Shown: positions 1 through 9,770 of the stretch, in pieces
Layout of the letters: the number at the start of each line of letters is the position of its first letter
Position numbering within the stretch: the first letter of the stretch is position 1
Source of the DNA: Thermoplasma sp.
GTDB taxonomy: Archaea > Thermoplasmatota > Thermoplasmata > Thermoplasmatales > Thermoplasmataceae
Reading direction: 5' to 3'
Assembly: GCF_008709555.1 (NCBI RefSeq)
Contig: NZ_VYIJ01000005.1
Location: 1-64,000, forward strand
Length of the DNA: 64,000 nt
Made by a program: the position numbers and the translations under genes
The notes under the pieces: model-generated
Seen by the model: the letters and a program-made list of their open reading frames with translations, nothing else
What the model was told of the DNA's origin: nothing
The model's database searches: none

Positions 1-1
1 C

Positions 2-2167
2 TATACGGTTTCTCATTTCACAAACGGTTCATTTGCCATTTATGCGCCATCAACAGATATAATACTGGTTGAATCGCCTGGATACTGGCCGTATTTTTTC
101 ACATCTGCCCAAAACCATCATACGATAAATTTGACCAAGGACGTTTCAAATGTATACTATAACTACAGCATAAGCCAGAACCTTCAGATGCTTTACCAGA
201 ATATAACATTCCAGCTCAACAATGGAACGGCGATTCCCAATTATTTTGCAAATTCCAGCGTAGGATCGCTCTACTGGCAGATGCTGTTTGACCATATAAC
301 ATCAGCACAGCTAATCAGATACTTCTATGGTCTTGCACAGAACTACACATCCGGGACTTTCATGGTCAATGGTGTGTACTACAGCATAACTGGATCGCCA
401 AAGGTGACTGTTTACAGCACGCCTGACTCGATCAAAGCCTACGTCAACGCTACATACACAAACATGTCGTCTGTTTCAGGCCTCAGCACAATAGACGTCT
501 ACGTATACGGCACACAGAACACGCCAGGTTCAATACAGTACAACTTCAACGTGACCTACCATAACAGTAGCCTGGCCGTATCATCCTCAAATGTGCCTCT
601 GATATCATCTTACAAGTATGTGAAGATCTCGCCGCTCTCAAGCAACACCATGGTGAAGTTGAAGCTTTCACCGGTGCAGAAACCCATCGTCTCGAACAAT
701 TCGTACACGCTTTATTGGAAGAACATGGTATCGGATAACTACGTGCTGAACGACAACGCATCAAACGCCTATTACGTTGTACCATTGAATCAGACCGTAT
801 ACCTCAATGCTTCCACCGCTTACTTCAATCCTGTGACGAACTCCAATGATTATGCGCAAGCCAACTTCACATGGAGCATAAACGGCACCACGGAATACAG
901 TTATAACGTTTCCTACAAGTTCTATGATCAGGTTAACAAGGTCAGTGTCAGAGTTGTGAGCCCGTCAGGAGGTGTAGCGTACTCGAACTTCACCGTCATC
1001 GGGCTGAGCAACAGCACTGTGCCAGCGGTGAAGTTCTCCGCTTCGTTAAACGGCAGGACTATATCATCTACAAAGAATTACTACGTCTCTAACAACACAT
1101 ACCTGATCTCGCTCAGCGTGCCGCAGTCGGCAAGCGTCAGCTACAGTTTCTATGGATCTTCTCTGAAAGCTGATTCTTACAATGTCTTCCTGATGTACAG
1201 CTGGCATTTCCCAGGGCAGACCTTCATAGGGCAGAATGTGTCCTACGCGTTCCAGCACCCCAGCATAGCCCCAGGATACCTGAACCAGTATGCATACGCC
1301 AACATCACAACTGAAGTTGGAAATGTTACGCATGTCATATTCCACGTCTACGTGAACGATACAACGCCTCCATCCGCAACTTTCTTCATGATGTACAACG
1401 GTACTTACATAAAGAACCCGATAGCCGGAAAGAGCATAGTGCTCAGCGCCAACAATACAACGGATCCATATTATCCATTCTCGGATCTGAAATTCCAGTG
1501 GAAGATTGAATACGTTAACGGTACCGTGGCTCAGCCATCATCAACAACGTACACCAACATGACGGCATTGAACATGTCATATGCTATAATCCAGTTCAAC
1601 ACCGTAAACAGCATGATAATATCTCTGAACGTGACAAACCCGTCTGGAATATCTGGCTACTACAACAAGACTGTGTCAATGGTTGTCCAGAGCCCAAGGC
1701 TGGTTGTCAAATCCATATACTCACCTAAGGCTGCATACCAGGGTTCTTCATCAAAGGTGTACGTGAACGTCTCCAATCTAGGGACAATAAATGCATATGA
1801 CGTCAATGTAACACTTTACGTCAACGGCAAGGTTGTAGGAAGCACAACGGTGAGCGAGATAAAGGCAGGATCATATTACAATGCAACTGTCACATGGGTA
1901 CCACCAACCTCTGGAAAGATCTCTCTCTATGCAACCGCGGAAGTTGGTAATGAGCCTTCAGCCTTTGTAACCGCAGGAGCATTAACGCAGACGGTTAGCG
2001 TCAACCCACCTGCTTACAGAACACCGCTTATAGTTGTATCGGTCATCGTAGTGCTCGTTGTGATCGTCTACGTCTACTACAGGATCAGATCTGGTGGCGG
2101 AAAGACGACGCAGAAGGCCGTGCAGCCCAAGACAGAACTTCCAAAACAGCAGCAGAAGAAGAAATAA
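2..2167 (+). CDS. Large surface glycoprotein, C-terminal part (start outside window)
   Basis: The frame is open from base 2, so the gene starts upstream; the TTG at 131 is only an internal leucine codon. About 721 residues are visible. They are rich in Asn, Ser, Thr and Tyr, with very many N-x-S/T sequons and almost no cysteine, as expected of a glycosylated protein exposed to hot acid. Most of the chain looks like repeated beta-sandwich modules. The last extracellular module (about nt 1690-1980) resembles a CARDB domain. A single hydrophobic helix follows (about nt 2027-2086) and then a short cytoplasmic tail rich in Lys and Gln. The topology is therefore a large outside domain anchored at the C terminus. 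An S-layer or adhesin role is inferred from this architecture; no enzymatic motif is visible. Confidence 0.8.
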   Translation, partial: YTVSHFTNGSFAIYAPSTDIILVESPGYWPYFFTSAQNHHTINLTKDVSNVYYNYSISQNLQMLYQNITFQLNNGTAIPNYFANSSVGSLYWQMLFDHITSAQLIRYFYGLAQNYTSGTFMVNGVYYSITGSPKVTVYSTPDSIKAYVNATYTNMSSVSGLSTIDVYVYGTQNTPGSIQYNFNVTYHNSSLAVSSSNVPLISSYKYVKISPLSSNTMVKLKLSPVQKPIVSNNSYTLYWKNMVSDNYVLNDNASNAYYVVPLNQTVYLNASTAYFNPVTNSNDYAQANFTWSINGTTEYSYNVSYKFYDQVNKVSVRVVSPSGGVAYSNFTVIGLSNSTVPAVKFSASLNGRTISSTKNYYVSNNTYLISLSVPQSASVSYSFYGSSLKADSYNVFLMYSWHFPGQTFIGQNVSYAFQHPSIAPGYLNQYAYANITTEVGNVTHVIFHVYVNDTTPPSATFFMMYNGTYIKNPIAGKSIVLSANNTTDPYYPFSDLKFQWKIEYVNGTVAQPSSTTYTNMTALNMSYAIIQFNTVNSMIISLNVTNPSGISGYYNKTVSMVVQSPRLVVKSIYSPKAAYQGSSSKVYVNVSNLGTINAYDVNVTLYVNGKVVGSTTVSEIKAGSYYNATVTWVPPTSGKISLYATAEVGNEPSAFVTAGALTQTVSVNPPAYRTPLIVVSVIVVLVVIVYVYYRIRSGGGKTTQKAVQPKTELPKQQQKKK

Positions 2168-2170
2168 ATA

Positions 2171-2189
2171 TAATTTTTATAAAATTTTT
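2171..2189. terminator. AT-rich inverted repeat between convergent stops
   Basis: AATTTT (2172-2177) and AAAATT (2181-2186) form a 6-bp stem with a 3-nt loop, followed by a T run. It lies between the stop of the surface protein and the stop of argS, and could end transcription in both directions. Confidence 0.5.
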
Positions 2190-3828
2190 ACATCTGATCA
2201 AGCATTCTTATTCCTATGAGGCTCCCTGCATCGGAGAGTATCTGCCTGTAAGCCTTTACTATCCTGATCCTTCTTGAATAGGTCATTGGATCCGTCCCTA
2301 TGACCCTGCATGCGCCATAGAAGTCATTGAATTTCTGGACAAGCGATATCAGGTACGTTGCTATCAGATCCGGTTTCAGGTCAAGTGCTGCATCCATAAG
2401 ATAGTATGGATAAACATACATGGCCTTGACGAGTTCCGCCTCCTCAGGATCCATGTTAAAATCGTACTTATCCCCAGGTTCCTCTGCCTTCTCAAGTATG
2501 CTTGTTGCCCTGGCATGCGAATACATTATGAATGGTGCAGAATTTGCCTCAAAGTTAAGCGCTTCGTCCCACCTGAAGGTTATTGCTTTCGGCGCGCTCA
2601 CCCTTATTATGCTGTACCTTACCGCAGAGGTGGCTATTACCTCCGCTATCTTCCTGCGGTCATCCTCCGAGAGATCTGGCCTCTTCTCGTTCACTATTTT
2701 CAGTGCCTCTTCATACGTCCTGTCAACAAGGTCCTGTAGCGTGACTATGTTCCCGCGCCTCGTGGACATCTTCCCCGTTTCCAGCGTTATGAAGCTGTAG
2801 TACATGAAGGATATGCGGTTCTCCAGCTTCAGCATCTGCTTCAGTACATGATCAAGGGACTTAGCATGGTCCTTGTGATCCTCACCGAGCACGTCTATGA
2901 TCCATTCGCTGTTCTCTGCCTTGAAGAGATGGTAGGCGATATCCCTTGCGAAGTATAGCGTTGTTCCATCCTTCCTGGTCAAAAATATCTTCTTTCCAGG
3001 TATCTCGATATACCTTGCTCCATCTTCTTCCTTCGTCTGGAGCATATCTATTATCTTCTTTACACTGCCATCACGCAGGAGATCGGATTCCCAGTCGAAC
3101 TCATCGAACTCAATGCCTATCCGCTTCAGGGTCGAGGCTATACCATCCAGCATAACGCCTGCGATCTTTCTCAGAGTCTCGTACACCTCCGGATCGGCGT
3201 TCTCGTACCTCTCTATGTTTCTTTCTATCTCCTTTTCGATGCTCGGATCTGTTTCCATTTCACGGTAGATCCTCTGGTAGTTCTCAAGCAGGTTATCTAT
3301 GGTTATTGGGCCGCCATACCTGATATAAGCCGTGTAAAGGGATATCATTTGCTTCCCTGAATCGTTCACGAAGTACTGCCTGGTCGTTCTGTACCCATAC
3401 CTGGTGAGTATCCTGTAAACAGAATCTCCGATTATGGAGTTTCTGGCACGTCCAATGTGAAGTGGTCCGGTCGGGTTGGCGCTTGTGTGTTCAACGCTGA
3501 CCCGATCAGCTTCCTGGAACACATCCGGATAAATCCCCTTCTTCTCTATGGATTCGATGACCTCCCTGAGCATGTAGGATCTTTTTATCCAGACGTTGAT
3601 GTAACCGCCTTCTGATACGGCCTTTTCAACGTATTCTTTGCCGGATATCGATCCAACGATCTCATCGATGATCCCCTCTCCACCGTCCGGCGATTTGAGG
3701 ATCCTGAATATCCTTACCGTTATATCGGAATGACCTGTATCATCTAAATATACATCATTCTCCGATATCCTGAATTTTTCATTCACGATCTCGTATATGG
3801 CCTTCCTCAGATCCTGAAAAAGAAGCAT
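2188..3828 (-). CDS. argS: Arginyl-tRNA synthetase
   Basis: Class I aminoacyl-tRNA synthetase that charges tRNA-Arg with arginine in the cytoplasm. At 546 aa it has the usual length. The HIGH-type signature appears as HTSANPTGPLHIGR (about residues 113-126), preceded by a short N-terminal tRNA-contact domain. The KMSKS-type loop appears as KMSTRRGN (about residue 355), and a DALR-type helical anticodon-binding domain forms the C terminus. It is the last gene of the aroBEKA cluster, starting 27 nt after the aroA stop, so it probably shares that transcript. Metabolic linkage of shikimate genes to argS is not obvious and may simply be operon packing. Start ATG at 3828. Confidence 0.97.
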   Translation of the reverse strand: MLLFQDLRKAIYEIVNEKFRISENDVYLDDTGHSDITVRIFRILKSPDGGEGIIDEIVGSISGKEYVEKAVSEGGYINVWIKRSYMLREVIESIEKKGIYPDVFQEADRVSVEHTSANPTGPLHIGRARNSIIGDSVYRILTRYGYRTTRQYFVNDSGKQMISLYTAYIRYGGPITIDNLLENYQRIYREMETDPSIEKEIERNIERYENADPEVYETLRKIAGVMLDGIASTLKRIGIEFDEFDWESDLLRDGSVKKIIDMLQTKEEDGARYIEIPGKKIFLTRKDGTTLYFARDIAYHLFKAENSEWIIDVLGEDHKDHAKSLDHVLKQMLKLENRISFMYYSFITLETGKMSTRRGNIVTLQDLVDRTYEEALKIVNEKRPDLSEDDRRKIAEVIATSAVRYSIIRVSAPKAITFRWDEALNFEANSAPFIMYSHARATSILEKAEEPGDKYDFNMDPEEAELVKAMYVYPYYLMDAALDLKPDLIATYLISLVQKFNDFYGACRVIGTDPMTYSRRIRIVKAYRQILSDAGSLIGIRMLDQM

Positions 3829-3855
3829 GCGTGTTAATCAACACCGCATATAAAA

Positions 3856-5088
3856 TTAATTTGATTCGCTTATATTGGCGAATCTTGATAGTTCTTTGAA
3901 GAAGCCGGGGAAGCTCTTGGATACCTTTGTTTCGTTGTCCACGGTTATTTCTAAGCCTGATACGGCGGCAGCTATGGCCGCACTCATTATCATTCTGTGA
4001 TCGCTGTAGGAGAGCGTTCCAGGGTTCTTCAGTTCGCCTCTCTTGATGAATAGATCCTTGCCATTGTCTTCGACTATGGCTCCGAACCTGGAGGCCATAT
4101 CGACCATGCCCTCATAGCGGTTGCTCTCCTTTGTCCTGAGCCTGGCGTAGTTGTCTATCTCCACACCGTAGTCCGAGAATATGCCTATCACGGACAGAGG
4201 CGGACAGAGGTCCGGGTTTCGGTCAGCGTCAACGGTTACGCGATCCTTTATGCCGGGCAGTACCCTCACCGTGTCCCTGTCTATTGCTATGTTGTCCTTG
4301 AACATGTCCAGCAGGACCGAATCTGGCTGGATCCTGGACATTCGCTTTATGTTGAACCTGATGTCAACATTCTCGGACAGAAGGCCAAGCACTAGGAAGA
4401 AGGCAAGGCTCGAGTAATCCGGTTCAACATCTATGGCGGTCTTCCATACTCCAGATGGGTTGATTGTTATGGTCTTCTCGATGTTGACGAAGTAACCCAG
4501 ATCATACAGCACGCGCTTTGTAATGTAAACGTAGCCAGGGGACCTCATGTTCTTCACGAGGAATTCACCACCACCCTTCTTCGCGTAGTAGAATATCATC
4601 GATGATACAAACTGGGAGCTGACCCCATCAACCTCGACATATCTCTTCTTGGATTCTGTCCCGTTGACGTCGTAGAACCCTTCGCTGTTCAGCGTCAGAT
4701 GGACGTCGTTGGCCTCCAGCGCCTTTATGAGTGGTTCCATCGGCCTCCTTGCCAGGCTAGGATCCCCGGTGACATGCGTTATGCATCCAGCTGAACCGAG
4801 CAGCCCGACCGCTATCCTGTACGATGTCGCTGACTCACCAACATAGATCTCCTCCGGGCACCTGAGCGATGGCCTTATCCTGAAGCTGCTGTCACTGACC
4901 GTTATGCTGGCGCCAGCCTTCTGCGCTATATCCATGGCTATTGAATCATCACCAGTTATCGTTACATAGTTCAGCGTGACATTCTTGTTAAGGAACGCAG
5001 ATCCAAGTATGTATCTCTGCGTGAAACTCTTTGACGAGGGGAGCGCAACCGTACCGCTACCACCGGATCCATATATTTTAACTGTCAT
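3856..5088 (-). CDS. aroA: 3-phosphoshikimate 1-carboxyvinyltransferase (EPSP synthase)
   Basis: Joins phosphoenolpyruvate to shikimate 3-phosphate in the sixth step of the shikimate pathway. It is 410 aa, with the N-terminal PSSKSFTQRYI segment (substrate Lys/Arg), the NPDLCPPLSVIGIF segment holding the catalytic Asp (about residue 293), the RLRTKESNR phosphate/PEP-binding stretch (about 320) and YSDHRM near the C terminus. These are family hallmarks. Its start overlaps the end of aroK by 11 nt, which implies translational coupling. In archaea it works after the GHMP-type shikimate kinase encoded just upstream. Confidence 0.96.
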   Translation of the reverse strand: MTVKIYGSGGSGTVALPSSKSFTQRYILGSAFLNKNVTLNYVTITGDDSIAMDIAQKAGASITVSDSSFRIRPSLRCPEEIYVGESATSYRIAVGLLGSAGCITHVTGDPSLARRPMEPLIKALEANDVHLTLNSEGFYDVNGTESKKRYVEVDGVSSQFVSSMIFYYAKKGGGEFLVKNMRSPGYVYITKRVLYDLGYFVNIEKTITINPSGVWKTAIDVEPDYSSLAFFLVLGLLSENVDIRFNIKRMSRIQPDSVLLDMFKDNIAIDRDTVRVLPGIKDRVTVDADRNPDLCPPLSVIGIFSDYGVEIDNYARLRTKESNRYEGMVDMASRFGAIVEDNGKDLFIKRGELKNPGTLSYSDHRMIMSAAIAAAVSGLEITVDNETKVSKSFPGFFKELSRFANISESN

Positions 5089-5884
5089 ATTTCCAGTAAC
5101 GTATTCCCTGGTTGTTTATCTTTGTGACTATCCCGAAACCGATATCCGATCTAGCCTTCAAGGCCGAGTTTCTATCCGGAAATATGCCGAATATTGCGGG
5201 GCCCTTTCCGCTCTGTGATGAATAAAGCGCACCTGCCTTCATCATCCTATTCATGAGGCCAAGATCCATCCCGAACATGGAACCATATATCAGGCCGTTC
5301 GCAACAGCCGCATCGAATATGCGCCCGCTGAAGGCCAGATCCTCAACTCTGCGTATTGCGTTCCTGTAATGTCCGTCCACCGTCAGCGTACCTGAGGATC
5401 GCCTCTCTCCATCTGCGCATACTAGAACAGGCAGTTCCGGTAACCTTCCATGCCTTAGTATCCGCATCTTCCTGTTGTCTGTTAGGCAGTACCCTCCGTA
5501 CATTGCCTGGCACAGATCGTCCAGCGCCCCGGTAACTGAGAAACCGGACATCTTTGAAACCTCAGCAGATGCCGTAAGTATGGACATGTCATCGAGATCC
5601 TTTCCAGAGTACACCACCATGGCCTTTGCCAGTGCTAATATGTATGCACTGCTGCTCTTGAGACCGTAACCAGACGGTATCCTGCTCTCAACGGTGAATC
5701 TGAAGCATGTGCTTATTGAGAGGTACCTGCGCAGATCTTCGCTGATCTTCTTCTCCTGCGAGCATGTACCTTCTCTCACCGTGACCGTCATCGGCACGTC
5801 CGTGGAGAATGCACCGCCTATGCCGTCTATGAAGGCGGATATTATAGATATTCCTCCGTGCGTCCTAGATCTTGCGTATTTCAT
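5078..5884 (-). CDS. aroK: Shikimate kinase, archaeal GHMP type
   Basis: Phosphorylates shikimate with ATP. The protein (268 aa) is not related to bacterial AroK: it has the GHMP-kinase glycine-rich motif PSGYGLKSSSA (about residues 70-80) and the archaeal shikimate kinase N terminus with HGGISI and GIGGAF. The position between aroE and aroA, with 20-nt and 11-nt overlaps, fixes the function better than similarity alone. Homoserine kinase is the main alternative within GHMP kinases, and the operon argues against it. Confidence 0.93.
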   Translation of the reverse strand: MKYARSRTHGGISIISAFIDGIGGAFSTDVPMTVTVREGTCSQEKKISEDLRRYLSISTCFRFTVESRIPSGYGLKSSSAYILALAKAMVVYSGKDLDDMSILTASAEVSKMSGFSVTGALDDLCQAMYGGYCLTDNRKMRILRHGRLPELPVLVCADGERRSSGTLTVDGHYRNAIRRVEDLAFSGRIFDAAVANGLIYGSMFGMDLGLMNRMMKAGALYSSQSGKGPAIFGIFPDRNSALKARSDIGFGIVTKINNQGIRYWKYDS

Positions 5885-6671
5885 CCAGAGCCTCCAGCGC
5901 GTACTTCCTGAACATCTCTTCAGGACTTATTCCGAAGACGAGTTCAAGGGTCCGCAACCCCTGTCCTATGAAAATGTCAATGCCAGAAACGATCTTGCCC
6001 CCAGCATTCTCCATCCTCATCAGGAAGGGTGTTCTCATAGGGTTGTAGACCAGATCGATGCCTATGCTGTCGCTTTCGAACCTGACTGTGGAAAACGGAT
6101 CTCCCTCTCCGAATGTCCCGATCGGGGTGCAGTTGATGTACATGTCATACTCTGAATTTATGTGATCGCATATGTTTATACCAGAAAAAGCCAGGTTTTC
6201 CTGGGCTCTTCTAACGTCTCTTGTGAGGACGTCAATGCCTCCTGCACCATGATCCAGGAGGTATCTGATGGCTGTTCTCGCGATACCGCCGGATCCGGCC
6301 ACGACGGCACGTTTTCCTCTGACATCGATGCCTTTAGCCTTCAGAGCGTACTCAATCCCGAAATAATCCGTATTGTAACCCTTCATAGCACCATCGATCC
6401 TTACGACTAGATTAACAGAATGTGTTTCAGTGGCTATGGGATCCATGGAGTCCAGGAATGGTATTACCGAAACCTTATGGGGTATTGTGACGTTGAATGC
6501 CCTCAGAAAGCCAGACCTGATCATGAACAGGGGCAGGATGTCACGATGAACATCCATTGCCAGATAAACGGAATCCATGCCAAGATCCTGAAATATACGG
6601 TTGTAAACGATCTGTCCTATTGAATGCGATACCGGATGGCCTATGAGGCCGACGATGCTATCTCCGCTCAT
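5865..6671 (-). CDS. aroE: Shikimate dehydrogenase
   Basis: Reduces 3-dehydroshikimate to shikimate with NADPH. Motifs in order from the N terminus: GHPVSHS (substrate serines), NVTIPHK (catalytic Lys), the Rossmann loop [24 protein letters not shown] and [10 protein letters not shown] prefer the ATG at 6671 (268 aa), which overlaps the end of aroB by 14 nt, over the in-frame ATG/GTG upstream at 6698, because homologues begin close to the GHPVSHS motif. It sits inside the aroBEKA-argS operon. Confidence 0.95.
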   Translation of the reverse strand: MSGDSIVGLIGHPVSHSIGQIVYNRIFQDLGMDSVYLAMDVHRDILPLFMIRSGFLRAFNVTIPHKVSVIPFLDSMDPIATETHSVNLVVRIDGAMKGYNTDYFGIEYALKAKGIDVRGKRAVVAGSGGIARTAIRYLLDHGAGGIDVLTRDVRRAQENLAFSGINICDHINSEYDMYINCTPIGTFGEGDPFSTVRFESDSIGIDLVYNPMRTPFLMRMENAGGKIVSGIDIFIGQGLRTLELVFGISPEEMFRKYALEALDEIRKI

Positions 6672-7740
6672 GCTCCCTGATGAATGTGTTAAGACCATCG
6701 CTGATCATTCTATCCGTTACCTTCATAGTTATTATGTTGCCGATCTCAGCCGGCACAGGCATGTTGATGTAGCCCTCAGCCATCTTCTTGTCGTTTGATA
6801 CGTACCTCAGTATGCTGTTTACCCCTATGTCAGAGATCCGCACCCTCTCTATCTCATAGTTATCAACAAGCCTCATTATCGCATCTATGACCTCTGGCTT
6901 CGTGTTCCCGTATTTCTCGCCTATATGTGCTTCAACCATCAGGCCTGTGGCCACCGCGCGCCCATGGCTTATCTGGCCCTTGGATGCTCCCTCTATTCCA
7001 TGCGCGATCGTGTGCCCGAGGTTCAGTGTCGATCTTATCCCGTTCCTGTCATAGTAATCCCTATTCACAATGTCCGCCTTTATCCTTATGCTCATCTTGA
7101 CTATATCTGGAGCATGGTCATGAAAGCTGGATAATGAGCACTCCGATACCTTCCTGAACATGTCTCCGCCAGCTATTATGCTGTACTTTATCACCTCACC
7201 CATGCCCTCCTTTATCAGTTCAGGTGTGCTCTTCAAGAACTGCAGATCATCGATGATCAGATATGGATTGTAAAATGTACCTATGACGTTCTTGACATCG
7301 GAGAAATCGATGCCGTTCTTGCCGCCTATGGAACTGTCAACCTGGGCAAGGAGCGTGGTTGGTACAGCTATCATCCTTATGCCCCTCTTGTACGTGGCCG
7401 CCACGAATCCAGCGAGATCGCCGACGGTGCCGCCGCCAACGTATACAAGCAGAGAATTCCTGCTCACCTTCTTCTCCACAAGAACCTTTATTATCCGCTG
7501 GTAGTTCCGCAGCGTCTTGAGCGATTCGCCATCGTTCAGCGTCATCTTGATGGTGCTGCTCCCATAATTTTCAAGCGGCGGTATCTTGGACCCGAACATC
7601 TCCTCAACGGTCCTGCTTATCATGAAGACGAGGCTGTCGTAGTGGCCAACCTCCTCATTTATGTGGCCTGTAACGTCTTCGCCTACTACCACTGAGATAT
7701 TCTCGCCGTTCATTGGCAGTACAAATCTCTGAGCATCCAC
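6658..7740 (-). CDS. aroB: 3-dehydroquinate synthase
   Basis: Converts DAHP to 3-dehydroquinate with NAD+ and a divalent metal. It is 360 aa. [13 protein letters not shown] and [19 protein letters not shown] are the classical NAD/substrate motifs, and [11 protein letters not shown] plus SHGRAVATG contain metal ligands. Having aroB shows that this organism uses the classical DAHP route rather than the alternative aminoDHQ-synthase route of many other Euryarchaeota. It begins with GTG and is the first gene of the operon. aroC, aroD and the DAHP synthase gene are not in this window. Confidence 0.96.
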   Translation of the reverse strand: MDAQRFVLPMNGENISVVVGEDVTGHINEEVGHYDSLVFMISRTVEEMFGSKIPPLENYGSSTIKMTLNDGESLKTLRNYQRIIKVLVEKKVSRNSLLVYVGGGTVGDLAGFVAATYKRGIRMIAVPTTLLAQVDSSIGGKNGIDFSDVKNVIGTFYNPYLIIDDLQFLKSTPELIKEGMGEVIKYSIIAGGDMFRKVSECSLSSFHDHAPDIVKMSIRIKADIVNRDYYDRNGIRSTLNLGHTIAHGIEGASKGQISHGRAVATGLMVEAHIGEKYGNTKPEVIDAIMRLVDNYEIERVRISDIGVNSILRYVSNDKKMAEGYINMPVPAEIGNIITMKVTDRMISDGLNTFIREHERR

Positions 7741-7760
7741 ATGCTGTTTATTGTTAAATG

Positions 7761-7768
7761 GATATAAA
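7761..7768 (-). promoter_or_regulatory. TATA box of the aroBEKA-argS operon
   Basis: On the minus strand this reads TTTATATC, centred 25 nt before the GTG of aroB. That spacing places the transcription start at or next to the start codon, so the aroB message is probably leaderless. No Shine-Dalgarno sequence is visible. Confidence 0.6.
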
Positions 7769-7907
7769 CTTTATTATAATATTTATATATCAATATAATA
7801 AACTTCAATTGCCAGTTGATATCATTTGCTAGTACAGGTGCACGAAGCGCATACGGATCTCGATAATGTTAATATCCCGGATGTAAATACGGAAAGAACT
7901 GACTGAT

Positions 7908-9749
7908 ATGGCCTTTCATGGTCTTGTTAAATATGATGACATAACTGTTGATGGATATCCAAAAATACAGTATCACGGTTTCATCGGAAACAACAGAACC
8001 GCCATGCTTGTGGCGATGAACGGCTACATAGACTGGGGCTGCCTGCCTAACTTCAATTCACCTGCCGTATTCTCGTCGATACTGGACAGGAACAAGGGCG
8101 GATATTTTGCGATACATCCGGCGGATACCCGTGACCTTTACGTGGATCAGTATTACAAGGAGCTGACGAATATACTCGTGACGGAATTCATAAGAAACGG
8201 AAAGGTCATACTGAGGACCACGGACTTCATGCCGGATTCCGAGTACGGCAAGATAAGCTTTCCCGAGGTGCACAGGTTCATAGAGACATTCTCCGATCCA
8301 GTCCGCGTGACCGTTGACTTCAAGCCAACATTCAACTATGCCACGGAAAGGCCTCTTATACAGAGGGTACAGCACGGGTTCATCTTCAGCACGGAGAAGG
8401 AAAACATGGGTATATCAACGGAATTCCAGCTGAAGAGGAACGCGGATCACGTCTTTGCCGATGTGGATATGGAGCCGAGGAGCTCTTCATGGATAATTGC
8501 ACTTTACGGCATACACCATCTCTACAGGCCGACGGATTACAAATCGTATCTCAGGCTGCAGGAGACAACGGACTACTGGAGGAAGTGGGCATCTAATTCA
8601 TCGTATGCTGGCATGTACCACAGCATAGTCATGCGGTCTGCACTGGCGCTGAAGGTGCTCTTCTACGAGCCAACAGGAATGATGGTTGCCGCACCTACGG
8701 CAAGTCTTCCAGAGGCCATTGGCGGTGAGAGAAACTGGGACTACAGGTACACGTGGATAAGGGATACAGCCTACGTGATCGAGGCGCTTGCCGCAATAGG
8801 ATACAAGAGGGAGGCTGTATCATTCCTGTACGATATGATGGACGTCATATCCAGGGAGAATAAGATAAGAACCATATACAGCATAGACAACTCGGATGAT
8901 CTTGTTGAGAAGGAGCTGGATTTCGAGGGCTATCGTGGGTCAAGGCCTGTGCGCATAGGCAACAAGGCCGTGGATCAGCTGCAGATAGACCAGTATGGTT
9001 CCATCGTGCGCGCCATACACGCAATGGAGAAGGCGGGAGGCGTTGTAAATTCGTATCTCTGGGACTTCGTTGAAGAGATGATGGCAAAGATCGAGTACCT
9101 CTGGAAATATCCGGATTCAAGCATATGGGAATTCCGGACAGAGCCCAAGCAATATGTGTATTCCAAGGTCATGTCATGGGCGGCATTCGACAGCGCCATA
9201 GCCATCGCCAGAGACCTCGGCCTCACAGCCCCGATAAAGAAATGGAAGGCCATACAGGATGAGATATGGAACGATGTGGTCACGAAGGGCTTTGATAAGG
9301 AGACTAACAGTTTTGTCCAGTACTACGGATCGAAGAACGTGGATGCATCCCTTCTCCGCCTGCCCATACTGGGTTTCATACCCGCGAACGATGAGAGATT
9401 TGTCGGTACGCTGAAGCGGATAGAGAATGAACTGATGGTTGATGGATACCTCTTCCGCAGATACAGGGAAGACGATGGCCTTAAGGGCGACGAGGGCTCG
9501 TTTTTGATGCTTACGTTCTGGTACATCGAGGATCTGATCCTAATGAAGAGGCTCAGGGCTGCCAGATCTGCGCTGGAATCCGTGATAGAGAAGGCAAATC
9601 ACCTCGGCCTGTATTCGGAAGAAATAGACGAGAAGACAGGTGATTTCCTGGGCAACTTCCCTCAGGCTCTGTCGCATCTGGGCATTATAAGGGTCGCACC
9701 GAAGCTGGAAGAAGCCCTTCTGAAGAGGGTATCAAAGATAAACGAGTGA
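7908..9749 (+). CDS. GH15 glycosidase (trehalase or glucoamylase)
   Basis: Inverting exo-glycosidase of family GH15, 613 aa, without a signal peptide, so intracellular. An N-terminal beta-sandwich (about residues 1-250) is followed by the alpha/alpha barrel. Typical GH15 signatures are GGERNWDYRYTWIRD (about 267-281), GYRGSRPVRIGNKAVDQLQ (about 343) and DEGSFLMLTFW (about 529), the last carrying one of the two catalytic carboxylates. From memory, the protein at this map position in T. acidophilum (Ta0286) was shown to be a trehalase, although most annotations of such genes say glucoamylase or glucodextranase. Sequence alone does not separate these substrates here. It ends 2 nt from the convergent aldo/keto reductase stop. 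Confidence 0.9.
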   Translation: MAFHGLVKYDDITVDGYPKIQYHGFIGNNRTAMLVAMNGYIDWGCLPNFNSPAVFSSILDRNKGGYFAIHPADTRDLYVDQYYKELTNILVTEFIRNGKVILRTTDFMPDSEYGKISFPEVHRFIETFSDPVRVTVDFKPTFNYATERPLIQRVQHGFIFSTEKENMGISTEFQLKRNADHVFADVDMEPRSSSWIIALYGIHHLYRPTDYKSYLRLQETTDYWRKWASNSSYAGMYHSIVMRSALALKVLFYEPTGMMVAAPTASLPEAIGGERNWDYRYTWIRDTAYVIEALAAIGYKREAVSFLYDMMDVISRENKIRTIYSIDNSDDLVEKELDFEGYRGSRPVRIGNKAVDQLQIDQYGSIVRAIHAMEKAGGVVNSYLWDFVEEMMAKIEYLWKYPDSSIWEFRTEPKQYVYSKVMSWAAFDSAIAIARDLGLTAPIKKWKAIQDEIWNDVVTKGFDKETNSFVQYYGSKNVDASLLRLPILGFIPANDERFVGTLKRIENELMVDGYLFRRYREDDGLKGDEGSFLMLTFWYIEDLILMKRLRAARSALESVIEKANHLGLYSEEIDEKTGDFLGNFPQALSHLGIIRVAPKLEEALLKRVSKINE

Positions 9750-9750
9750 T

Positions 9751-9770
9751 CTCAGGCTTTCAGGCCTGAG
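9751..9770. terminator. Hairpin across the convergent stops of GH15 and aldo/keto reductase genes
   Basis: CTCAGGC (9751-9757) and GCCTGAG (9764-9770) form a perfect 7-bp stem with a 6-nt loop. The repeat starts 1 nt after the GH15 stop and covers the stop codon of the opposing gene, so it would form a hairpin in both transcripts. Confidence 0.5.
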
